Source of the DNA: JAKACA01 sp050010115
Lineage (GTDB): Bacteria > Actinomycetota > Acidimicrobiia > Acidimicrobiales > Bog-793
Direction: 5' to 3'
NCBI GenBank assembly: GCA_050010115.1
Contig: JBEKLQ010000010.1
Span: 1 to 64,000, forward strand
Length of the DNA: 64,000 nt
Part shown: positions 16,836-24,079 of the stretch, piece by piece
Position numbering within the stretch: position 1 is the stretch's first letter
How the letters are laid out: each line of letters starts with the position of its first letter
Program-made: the position numbers and the translations under genes
The notes under the pieces: model-generated
Databases searched by the model: none
What the model was told of the DNA's origin: nothing
Seen by the model: only the letters and a program-made list of their open reading frames with translations

Positions 16836-18056
16836 GTGGATCCCGTTCGGAACCCGTACAGCCCTGGAGCCGGCACACGGCCGCCGGCGCTCGTAGGGCG
16901 GGATCGCGAGATCGAGGCCATGGACGTGGCGCTGCAGCGGCTCCTGCTCGGCCGGGACGGGCGCAGTCAGATGCTGACCGGGCTACGCGGGGTCGGCAAG
17001 ACGGTGCTGCTGAACGAGTTCGAGCTGCTGGCGGATGCTCGGGGCTACTTCCACGAGCACGTCGAGGTGGCCGAGGACGGGGTGCTGGCGCCGGCGTTGG
17101 TGGCGGCATTCCGGCGTGTGTTGATGACGATGGACGCCAAGCGCCGGATCGGCGATCGGGTGCGGCGAGCGCTCGGGATCCTGAAGGCCTTCAGCCTCCA
17201 GTTGCCGGGTGGTTTCGAGCTCAATCTCGACGTGGACGCCGTGCCCGGGCCTGCAGACTCCGGTGACCTCGCCAGTGATCTCGCCGCGCTGTTCGTCGAG
17301 CTCGGGGAGGTCGCTCGGGACCACGGGGCCGGGGTCTTCCTCACGATCGACGAGCTTCACTACGTCGACCTCGGCACGTTGTCGGCACTCGTCGTCGGCC
17401 TCCACCGTGCCACGCAGCTACGGCTGCCCATCACCGTCGCGGGGGCCGGTCTGCCGTCGCTCGCGATCGTGACCGGGGAGGCCAAGACGTACGCCGAGCG
17501 GCTGTTCACCTTCCCTCAGATCGGGTCGCTGCCCGAGGACCTGGCAGCTGAGGCGCTGGCAACTCCTGCGCTCGACGAAGGTGTGGTCTGGGCCGGCGCC
17601 GCCCTCGGCAAGGTGCTCGAGGTGACCCGCTGCTTCCCGTACTTCCTGCAGGAGTTCGGCAAGTCGGCCTGGGACGTGAGCGAAGGCCCGGACGAGATCA
17701 GCCTGGACGACGTACAGCGTTCGTTGGCGTTGGCGGTGGCGGAGTTGGACGACGGTTTCTTCCGGGTGCGGACGGGGCAGACGAGCGCCGGCGAGCGGAT
17801 CTACCTGCGGGCCATGGCCGAGCTCGGACCGGGACCGGTGCGGACCGGCGAGGTGGCGGCGTTGTTGGGCACGCGGACGAACTCGTTGGCGCCGACGAGG
17901 GACAATCTGATCAAGCGGGCGGTCTGCTACTCGCCCCGCTGGGGTGAGATCGACTTCACGGTCCCGATGTTCGACGACTACATGAAGCGCTTGATGCCGG
18001 AGCTGCCGGAGCTGGCGAGGCTGCCGAGGCGACGACCGGCGCCAGGTGGCGTGTGA
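16836..18056 (+). CDS. AAA-type ATPase with C-terminal winged helix, Orc1/Cdc6-like layout
   Basis: P-loop ATPase of about 406 residues. Walker A GLRGVGKT at about 49-56, Walker B VFLTIDELHY at about 166-175, and a sensor-like region ITVAGAGLPSL. A C-terminal segment (MAELGPGPVRTGEVAALLG to IDFTVPMFDDYM) looks like a winged helix. Architecture is that of archaeal-type or MNS-clade ATPases found as single genes in actinobacteria; function is unestablished. GTG 16836 is chosen because the -10 box sits just upstream; TTG 16809 lies within the regulatory repeats. It is not obviously operonic with its neighbours. Confidence 0.8.
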   Translation: MDPVRNPYSPGAGTRPPALVGRDREIEAMDVALQRLLLGRDGRSQMLTGLRGVGKTVLLNEFELLADARGYFHEHVEVAEDGVLAPALVAAFRRVLMTMDAKRRIGDRVRRALGILKAFSLQLPGGFELNLDVDAVPGPADSGDLASDLAALFVELGEVARDHGAGVFLTIDELHYVDLGTLSALVVGLHRATQLRLPITVAGAGLPSLAIVTGEAKTYAERLFTFPQIGSLPEDLAAEALATPALDEGVVWAGAALGKVLEVTRCFPYFLQEFGKSAWDVSEGPDEISLDDVQRSLALAVAELDDGFFRVRTGQTSAGERIYLRAMAELGPGPVRTGEVAALLGTRTNSLAPTRDNLIKRAVCYSPRWGEIDFTVPMFDDYMKRLMPELPELARLPRRRPAPGGV

Positions 18057-18060
18057 GCTG

Positions 18061-18139
18061 AGCGGCCTCAGGCGTGCTGCCATGCGCGTGGAGCGGCCTC
18101 AGGCGTGCTGCCATGCGCGTGGAGCGGCCTCAGGCGTGT
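18061..18139. repeat. 31-bp tandem repeat reiterating the 3' end of a G1 peptidase gene
   Basis: Two identical 31-base units (18061-18091, 18092-18122) beginning AGCGGCCTCAGGCGTGCTGC, plus a partial third (18123 on) that includes the reverse-strand stop and last codons of the peptidase gene. Units abut with no spacer, so this is not a CRISPR array. Confidence 0.9.
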
Positions 18140-19050
18140 TGCCAGGTCGCGCGGAAGCCGTTCCCCGTGCGGTCCAATGCCGAGACGCTGGCATAGGTGA
18201 TGCCTCCTGCGCTCTCGGTCACCGCGGCGTTGAGCCAGTTGCTGCCCGTGATGGTGCCCGAGTGCCCGGCGGTGTCGGTCACACTTGCTCCCCTGAAGCC
18301 CATCGTCCCGTAGTCGGCCAGGGGAAAGAAGGAGCTACCGCCGAACTCACCGACGTCCTCGGCGATGACATCGGCCGAGCTGCGGTCGCACGTGATGTCG
18401 GATGCGCACTGCTCGTGCTCGGTGAACGATCGGCCCGTCGTGATGTCCTTCACGGAGATCACGAAGGTGGTTGTGGCCGGCTTGTAGGTCACTCTGGCGG
18501 TGATCTTGTTTCCCGCACTGATGCTGAACACGGTCGTGATCGCGTTGGTCGGGAACATCTCCCACCACGTTGCGTACTGCGGCACGCCATTGACACATTC
18601 GGCCGATGAGCCGCCCTGTTCGACCGTGTCGTTCCACCAGCCGTCCAGTCCGACCCAGAACACCGTCCAGGCATTTGGCTGTGGGCATGTCACAGCTGGC
18701 TGCACCCAGGTCGCCTTCACCACGTTGAAGTCCGTGCCTTCGTCGGAGGCGTAGGTGATGTAGCCGTCCCAGTTGCGTGACGTGAACTGCGCGCTTGAGC
18801 CCCTGACTCCCGCACGCAACGCGGTCTGGCGTGCTGGTCCCGCGGAACCGGCAGCCCGTGCGTCAGGCGCCATCCGGGTGGCGACCTTCGCGGCGCCGGC
18901 GGCCGACGCCTGAGGAGCCATGCCGGCAAGCGCCATGACGACCAGCAAGGCGCTGCCCGCCAGGCCGGCTCGCATCCGCGTCCCCACTGCGCGCACGTGC
19001 CCAGGCCCCGACTTGCGCTGCTTGCGCTGCACGCGTCCATGCTCTGGCAT
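18130..19050 (-). CDS. Second secreted G1-family (eqolisin) peptidase
   Basis: About 306 residues. A basic N-terminus and hydrophobic core (GLAGSALLVVMALAGMAPQASA) make a signal peptide, then a ~50-residue possible propeptide. The catalytic domain has SRNWDGYITY, ATWVQPAVTC, FWVGLDGWW, VEQGGSS with the catalytic Gln, and YATWWEMFP. The Glu motif SAEWIxE of the family reads SADVIAED here, so one of its two Glu positions is Asp; activity may differ. ATG 19050 follows a GGGGGGGAGG site; the frame continues upstream only through tRNA-Leu and is not coding there. Paralogue of the peptidase at 14497-15279. Confidence 0.85.
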   Translation of the reverse strand: MPEHGRVQRKQRKSGPGHVRAVGTRMRAGLAGSALLVVMALAGMAPQASAAGAAKVATRMAPDARAAGSAGPARQTALRAGVRGSSAQFTSRNWDGYITYASDEGTDFNVVKATWVQPAVTCPQPNAWTVFWVGLDGWWNDTVEQGGSSAECVNGVPQYATWWEMFPTNAITTVFSISAGNKITARVTYKPATTTFVISVKDITTGRSFTEHEQCASDITCDRSSADVIAEDVGEFGGSSFFPLADYGTMGFRGASVTDTAGHSGTITGSNWLNAAVTESAGGITYASVSALDRTGNGFRATWQHA

Positions 19051-19212
19051 CGACGACCTCCCCCCCCAGGTGGCATCTCGTGCGGCAGATCGTAACAGTC
19101 CCGTCCGCATGCGAGAAGTGGCGCTCACGGTCGCGTCGGCTTCCTCGCGTCGATGAGGAATCGAGTGGCATGTGCCACGAACGCCCCGTCTCCGCCAGCT
19201 GATTCCGGTCGG

Positions 19213-19296
<84 letters not shown>

Positions 19297-19374
19297 GACT
19301 CGGGAGAACGATAGCCGCTGTGGCGCGGTCCTCTCACCAGGACCGACTGCCAACGGCGGCCGACTCGCGGCCGG

Positions 19375-19380
19375 TATCCT
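19375..19380 (+). promoter_or_regulatory. -10 box of the fha-pstP-pbpA-pknB block
   Basis: TATCCT lies 9 bases before ATG 19390; transcription start would fall within a few bases of the start codon. Confidence 0.4.
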
Positions 19381-19389
19381 CATGCTGGG

Positions 19390-20043
19390 ATGGGACTCCA
19401 GGAGTTTGAGCGCCGCCTAGAGCGCCTCGTCGAGGGCGCATTCGCTAAGGCATTTCGCGGTCAGCTTCAGCCGGTGGAGCTCGGCCGCCGTTTGACGCGG
19501 GAGATGGACCTCCACCGCAACGTCGGCATGCGTGGCCTGAACGCCCCGAACCACTTCGACGTGTACTTGGCGACGGATGACTATGAGCGGTTCGAGAGTT
19601 TCGGCGACGTGCTCAACCGTGAGCTGGTCGAGGCGGTCCGGGAGCATGCAGGCCGGGAGCGCTACCAATTCCTCGGCCCCATCGAGATCGTGATCCACGA
19701 AGACCCTGACCTGCAGGCCAGCGTCTTCGCGATCGAAAGCGAGATGAACGCCGGCTCGGGCGGCCCCACGGATTGGCTCGTGATGCCCGACGGGCGCCGT
19801 GTCGGGATCGCCGACGAGATCGTGACGATCGGTCGGTTGCCCGAATGCGCTGTGGCGCTGGACGACCCGAACGTGTCGCGTCGGCACGCCCAGATCCGGA
19901 GAGAGGGCGGCCAGGTGGTGGTCGTCGACCTCGGTTCGACCAATGGCACGAAGGTGAACGGCGTCTCGGTCCGCCAGCAACAGTTGGCACCAGGGGACAC
20001 GATCACCGTTGGGAGCACGACGTTGAGGTTCGAGCCCGCCTAG
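19390..20043 (+). CDS. fhaA: FHA-domain protein FhaA-like (DUF3662 + FHA)
   Basis: 217-residue adaptor that binds phosphothreonine peptides. Residues 1-115 match the DUF3662 N-terminal domain (GLQEFERRLERLVEGAFAKAF, then LTREMDLHRNV). An FHA domain (about 125-216) has GRLPECAVALDDPNVSRRHAQI and DLGSTNGTKVNG with the conserved Gly-Arg, Ser-Arg-Arg-His and Asn-Gly residues. In mycobacteria FhaA sits at the head of the pknB cluster and links the kinase to wall synthesis; the same order here supports that role. Shorter than mycobacterial FhaA because the middle linker is nearly absent. Confidence 0.93.
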   Translation: MGLQEFERRLERLVEGAFAKAFRGQLQPVELGRRLTREMDLHRNVGMRGLNAPNHFDVYLATDDYERFESFGDVLNRELVEAVREHAGRERYQFLGPIEIVIHEDPDLQASVFAIESEMNAGSGGPTDWLVMPDGRRVGIADEIVTIGRLPECAVALDDPNVSRRHAQIRREGGQVVVVDLGSTNGTKVNGVSVRQQQLAPGDTITVGSTTLRFEPA

Positions 20044-20058
20044 CCGGCGGTGACACCC

Positions 20059-20511
20059 ATGCCGCACTCGCTGCTGCACCTTCTCCGCTACTTCTTGCTG
20101 GGGACGCTCTGGCTGTTCTTCCTCTACGCGTCCCGGATGGTCTTCGTCGAGATTCGCCGGTCTCGAAGTGAGAGGGTGGCGACTCCACCACCCACGCCGC
20201 TCGGTGCTGACCGCACCGTGCCGCTCCGGCTGAGGGTCGTTGATCCGCCGCAACGGCGCGGCCGCGTATTCGAGCTCGGCGAGGAGGTCACCGTCGGCCG
20301 GTCGCCGGGGTGCGCCGTGTCGCTCGAAGACGATACGTTCACCTCGCAGGTACACGCGCGCGTGTTCCGGCGCAACGGCGAGCTCTGGCTCGAGGACCTC
20401 GGCTCCACGAACGGCACGTGGCTCAACAACGAGAAGGTGACCGGCCTGGAACGTCTGCAGCGTGGCGATCGGGTGAAGGTTGGCAGCACGATCCTCGAGG
20501 TGGCACGGTGA
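20059..20511 (+). CDS. fhaB: Membrane-anchored FHA-domain protein FhaB-like
   Basis: About 150 residues: an N-terminal membrane helix (LLRYFLLGTLWLFFLYASRMVF), a short linker, then an FHA domain from about 65 with VGRSPGCAVSLEDDTFTSQVHARV and DLGSTNGTWLNN. It is the phosphothreonine-reading partner placed between fhaA and the phosphatase, as in mycobacteria. Start chosen at ATG 20059, 15 bases after the fhaA stop; GTG 20050 is an alternative that adds three residues. Confidence 0.9.
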   Translation: MPHSLLHLLRYFLLGTLWLFFLYASRMVFVEIRRSRSERVATPPPTPLGADRTVPLRLRVVDPPQRRGRVFELGEEVTVGRSPGCAVSLEDDTFTSQVHARVFRRNGELWLEDLGSTNGTWLNNEKVTGLERLQRGDRVKVGSTILEVAR

Positions 20512-20571
20512 CACGGTGACACGCGTGTCGCTCACCGGGGCCTCGGGTCTGCTGGCGGGGGTCGTGGCCGG

Positions 20572-22485
20572 ATGACCCGGCTCCGGGGTGCTGCTGAGAC
20601 CCACACCGGTTACGTACGGTCGATCAACCAGGATCTAGCGCTCGTCAGTGGCGATCTCGTGGCGGTGGCCGACGGCATGGGCGGTCACCTTGGCGGTGAG
20701 GTGGCGGCCCGGACCGCGATCGAAGAGTTGCTCGAGGCGTACATCGGCGACCGGACCGGCGAGGGCCTGGAGCACGCCGCCCGTCATGCCAACCGGGCGA
20801 TCTGGAGGAAGAGCCGGGTCGATCGGAAGCTTCACGGGATGGGGACGACGCTCACGGCTGCTGCGCTTGTCAGGGGTGGACCCGGGGACACGGGGCCTGC
20901 CCGCTTGGTCCTCGTCAACGTCGGTGACTCCCGGGCCTACGTCTTCGAACGCGGGACGCACACGCTTCGGCAACTGACCGAGGACCACTCTGTCGTGGAG
21001 GAGATGGTCCGCCAAGGGGAGCTCACCCACGAGGAAGCCGCCGTCCACCCTCACAGGCACGTGCTGACGCGTGCGCTCGGGATCGACGCCGAGGTGGCCC
21101 TCGACATCTGGGAGCTGACCCCCGACGTCGACAGCCGTTACCTGTTGTGCAGCGACGGTCTGACCAACGAAGTTGCCGATGCCGAGATCGCCGGCGTCCT
21201 CGCCGCTGCATCCGAACCGAGGGAAGCCGCACGCGAGCTCGTCGGCCGGGCGCTCGGCCACGGCGGCATGGACAACGTCACCGTCGTCGTGGTGGACATC
21301 GTGGACGGCGACGGTGACCCGGCCGAGGTTCCCGTCGAACTGGTGCCACCTCGTGCGCCGAGACCTGAAGTACCGGTGAGAGATCACGTGGACATCACCG
21401 AGGTGATCCCGGTCTCGAGACGGGGCCGGCAGCCGGAAGATGGTGCCAGTCCAGCGCCCGGCTCCGGGAGCAGTGCCGCGCCCGTCCCAGCGCTCGATCT
21501 GCTCGACCCTGCGGCAGGCTCCGCCCTCGACGACCCACCCGACCTGCTCGACCCTGCGGCAGGCTCCGCGCTCGACGACCCACCCGAGGGACCGGGCGCG
21601 GCGGCGCAACTTCAGCGGACCATCGATGATGTCGGCGACGCCGCTGTTGCAGCCGCAGTAGGAGCAGGTGGCCTCGCGGCCGACCCTCCTGGGGAGCTCG
21701 ACGATCGCCCGAAGCCCCGCCCGACCCACCGCCGTGGCCGGAGCATGACAGTACGCCAGAAGCCGACTCCCCCCTCCATCGATGGTTCGATCGGCCCGGG
21801 TCCGGGAGCCGGTGGTATCGCCGGCTCCGGCGCCCTGACCGGTTCGCATGGTCGACCGCTCCTACTCGTGCCCGACCGGCGCCGCACCGCCAACAGGGAC
21901 CGCATCGTCACGTTCCGGGTGGCTGTGTTCGTCATCCTGCTCGCCGGGATGTTCGCCGGGACCGCCGGTGTCGTCATCTGGTTCGATCAGTCGTCGTACT
22001 ACGTCGGGATGCACGGGAATGTGGTCGCCATCTACGAGGGCCGCCCAGGCGGGCTGCTCTGGTTCAAACCGCAGCTCATCGAGACGAGTCCGGTGAAGCG
22101 GAGCGACCTGTTGCCCTCCAGCATCGCGACCTTGCAGGTCGGGATCAGTGAGTCGTCCCTGAGGGCTGCCGAGGCCGTGGTGGCACGGCTCAAGAACGAG
22201 AAGGCGAACGCGCTGGCGGCCGTCACGACCACGACGCCGGCAACCACGACGTCGGCAACCACCACGACGACGACCAGTGCGGCAACGACGACCTCCATCT
22301 TCGCCGCGACCGTGCCTCCCATCACTTCGACGACCCTGCCGGCGCCTACCACCACGACGACCACGCAGCCGAAGCAGACGACGACCACCCAGCCGAAGCA
22401 GACGACGACCACCCGCCCGCCTCACCACTCGGGCTCGGGCGGCCCCCCCACGACCACGCCGTCCAACACGACCAAGGGTGCCTGA
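20572..22485 (+). CDS. pstP: PP2C-family Ser/Thr protein phosphatase with membrane anchor
   Basis: 637 residues; removes phosphates placed by PknB. The N-terminal ~240 residues are a PP2C domain with metal-binding Asp residues in SINQDLAL, VADGMGGH, LLCSDGLTN and GGMDNVTVVVVD. A Pro/Asp/Ala linker of ~200 residues contains a 45-bp in-frame duplication. A membrane helix lies at about 446-468, followed by an extracellular part ending in a Thr/Pro-rich tail. Family length is usually ~500, so linker and tail are expanded. Nine bases would normally be followed by rodA in mycobacteria; here pbpA follows after 3 bases. Confidence 0.95.
   Translation: MTRLRGAAETHTGYVRSINQDLALVSGDLVAVADGMGGHLGGEVAARTAIEELLEAYIGDRTGEGLEHAARHANRAIWRKSRVDRKLHGMGTTLTAAALVRGGPGDTGPARLVLVNVGDSRAYVFERGTHTLRQLTEDHSVVEEMVRQGELTHEEAAVHPHRHVLTRALGIDAEVALDIWELTPDVDSRYLLCSDGLTNEVADAEIAGVLAAASEPREAARELVGRALGHGGMDNVTVVVVDIVDGDGDPAEVPVELVPPRAPRPEVPVRDHVDITEVIPVSRRGRQPEDGASPAPGSGSSAAPVPALDLLDPAAGSALDDPPDLLDPAAGSALDDPPEGPGAAAQLQRTIDDVGDAAVAAAVGAGGLAADPPGELDDRPKPRPTHRRGRSMTVRQKPTPPSIDGSIGPGPGAGGIAGSGALTGSHGRPLLLVPDRRRTANRDRIVTFRVAVFVILLAGMFAGTAGVVIWFDQSSYYVGMHGNVVAIYEGRPGGLLWFKPQLIETSPVKRSDLLPSSIATLQVGISESSLRAAEAVVARLKNEKANALAAVTTTTPATTTSATTTTTTSAATTTSIFAATVPPITSTTLPAPTTTTTTQPKQTTTTQPKQTTTTRPPHHSGSGGPPTTTPSNTTKGA
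21499..21588. repeat. 45-bp in-frame duplication in the phosphatase linker
   Basis: Units 21499-21543 and 21544-21588 are near-identical, encoding LLDPAAGSALDDPP twice. Confidence 0.85.
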
Positions 22486-22488
22486 CCT

Positions 22489-24024
22489 GTGAACAGGCGG
22501 GTCCGGGTGGTGGGTGAGGTGCTGTTGGTGTGTTTCTTCCTGCTGTTGCTACAGCTCGGCAACATCCAGATCCGGCAAGCGTCCGCCCTCCGCAAGAACC
22601 AGCTGAACAACGTGTCCAAGCCGAGCCCGTACTTCCAGCCGCGAGGTGAGATCCTCTCGGCGGACGGTAAGGTGCTCACCTACTCCAAGGCGGTCGCCGA
22701 CCCCTATCACTACCTGCGCGTGTACCCCGCTGCCACGGCGCAGATGTTCTCCGGCATCACCGGCTACTACGCCACCGCCGTGCAGGCGTCCCCGTTCGGG
22801 ATCGAGGCGTACTACGACTCGTACCTCCGGCAGCACGAGACGCCGATCCGATCGCTGCACGATCTGTTGACCCAGCACCTGGAGACCGACGACGTTGTCC
22901 TCACGGCGTCCGAACACCTGCAGGCGGTCGCCATGCAAGCGCTCGACTCCGCCACAGCCAACAACGGCGGAGCGGTCATCGCGCTGGACCCCCGCAACGG
23001 GGACATCCTGGCGATGTACAGCGCTCCGACCTACAACCCGAACTTGCTGGCCGCGCACGACCCTCGGACGGTCAACCAGATCGCCAACGACTTCAACTCG
23101 CGACCGAGCCAGCTCAACCCGTTCTTCAACAACGCGATCAGAGCGCTGCACCCGCCTGGCTCGACGTTCAAGGTTGTGACCACGTCATCGATATTCGACC
23201 ACAAGCCATCGATCGCCACCCAGCAGTTTCCAGTGGAGTCGACCTACGAGTTCCCGAATTCCGGCTCACCTCCCCAGCTGTTGCACAACTACGACTCGGA
23301 GCCCTGCGGCGGTGACCTTGCCGAGGTCCTGGCGTTCTCGTGCGACACGTCCTATAGCCAGATCGGCGACGAGCTCGGCTCCGCCAGCCTGGCGGCAGAG
23401 GCTCAAGCCTTCGGTTTCAACAGCGTCCCGCCGATAGACCTGCCGGGAGCGGCGGCTTCGGTCTTCCCGCCTCCGTCGAGCATCACCGCTTCGTCGTACC
23501 TCGGATACTCCGCCATCGGGCAGTTCGACGACGACGCCACCCTGTTGCAGATGGCGCTCCTGGCCTCTGCGATCGCCGACGACGGCACGATCATGGCGCC
23601 GCATCTGGTCAGCAAGGTCGTCGGGAGCGACGGCAGCGACGAGTTCGTCTACCAGCCTCACGCGTGGCGACAAGCCACCTCAGCAGCCACCGCCACGAAG
23701 GTCCGCCAGCTGATGACCGGCGTGACGACGATGTCGGGAGCGACGGCCGACCAGCTCTTCCAGGGCTACTACTCGAGCGGGTTCCCGACGGCTGCGGCGA
23801 AGACCGGGACGGCCGAGCCGGCGGCGAACGTGTGCGGCACGTACAACTGGCTGATCGCTCTGGCGCCAGCCGGGCCGGGCCAGACTCCTTCGGTGGTGGT
23901 GGCGGCGATGGTCCCGGTCTTGAGCTCGGTCGCCTGCAGCATCAACCCGACGGGCGCGAGCATCGCGGGTCCTGTGGCGCTCCCGGTCCTCGAGGCAGCA
24001 CTCCAACAACAAGGGGCAGGATGA
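22489..24024 (+). CDS. pbpA: Class B penicillin-binding protein (transpeptidase) PbpA
   Basis: 511-residue D,D-transpeptidase anchored by one N-terminal helix (about 7-25), cross-linking peptidoglycan during growth or division. The active-site tetrad is STFK (Ser about 225, in HPPGSTFK) and KTGT lies near 437 in AKTGTAEPA. The second motif, usually SxN, reads SCDTS near 283, i.e. Asn replaced by Asp. GTG start 3 bases after the phosphatase stop indicates coupling. In other actinobacteria a rodA gene lies between pstP and pbpA; none is here. Confidence 0.95.
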   Translation: MNRRVRVVGEVLLVCFFLLLLQLGNIQIRQASALRKNQLNNVSKPSPYFQPRGEILSADGKVLTYSKAVADPYHYLRVYPAATAQMFSGITGYYATAVQASPFGIEAYYDSYLRQHETPIRSLHDLLTQHLETDDVVLTASEHLQAVAMQALDSATANNGGAVIALDPRNGDILAMYSAPTYNPNLLAAHDPRTVNQIANDFNSRPSQLNPFFNNAIRALHPPGSTFKVVTTSSIFDHKPSIATQQFPVESTYEFPNSGSPPQLLHNYDSEPCGGDLAEVLAFSCDTSYSQIGDELGSASLAAEAQAFGFNSVPPIDLPGAAASVFPPPSSITASSYLGYSAIGQFDDDATLLQMALLASAIADDGTIMAPHLVSKVVGSDGSDEFVYQPHAWRQATSAATATKVRQLMTGVTTMSGATADQLFQGYYSSGFPTAAAKTGTAEPAANVCGTYNWLIALAPAGPGQTPSVVVAAMVPVLSSVACSINPTGASIAGPVALPVLEAALQQQGAG

Positions 24025-24079
24025 TGCCGGGACGGGTGCGGGCCGCTCGCCGTGGGCTGACGAATAGGCTCAAGCCGGA

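Noticed and set aside
18061..18139. CRISPR array
   Set aside because: Units of 31 bp abut with no spacers and overlap a gene end; no cas gene nearby.
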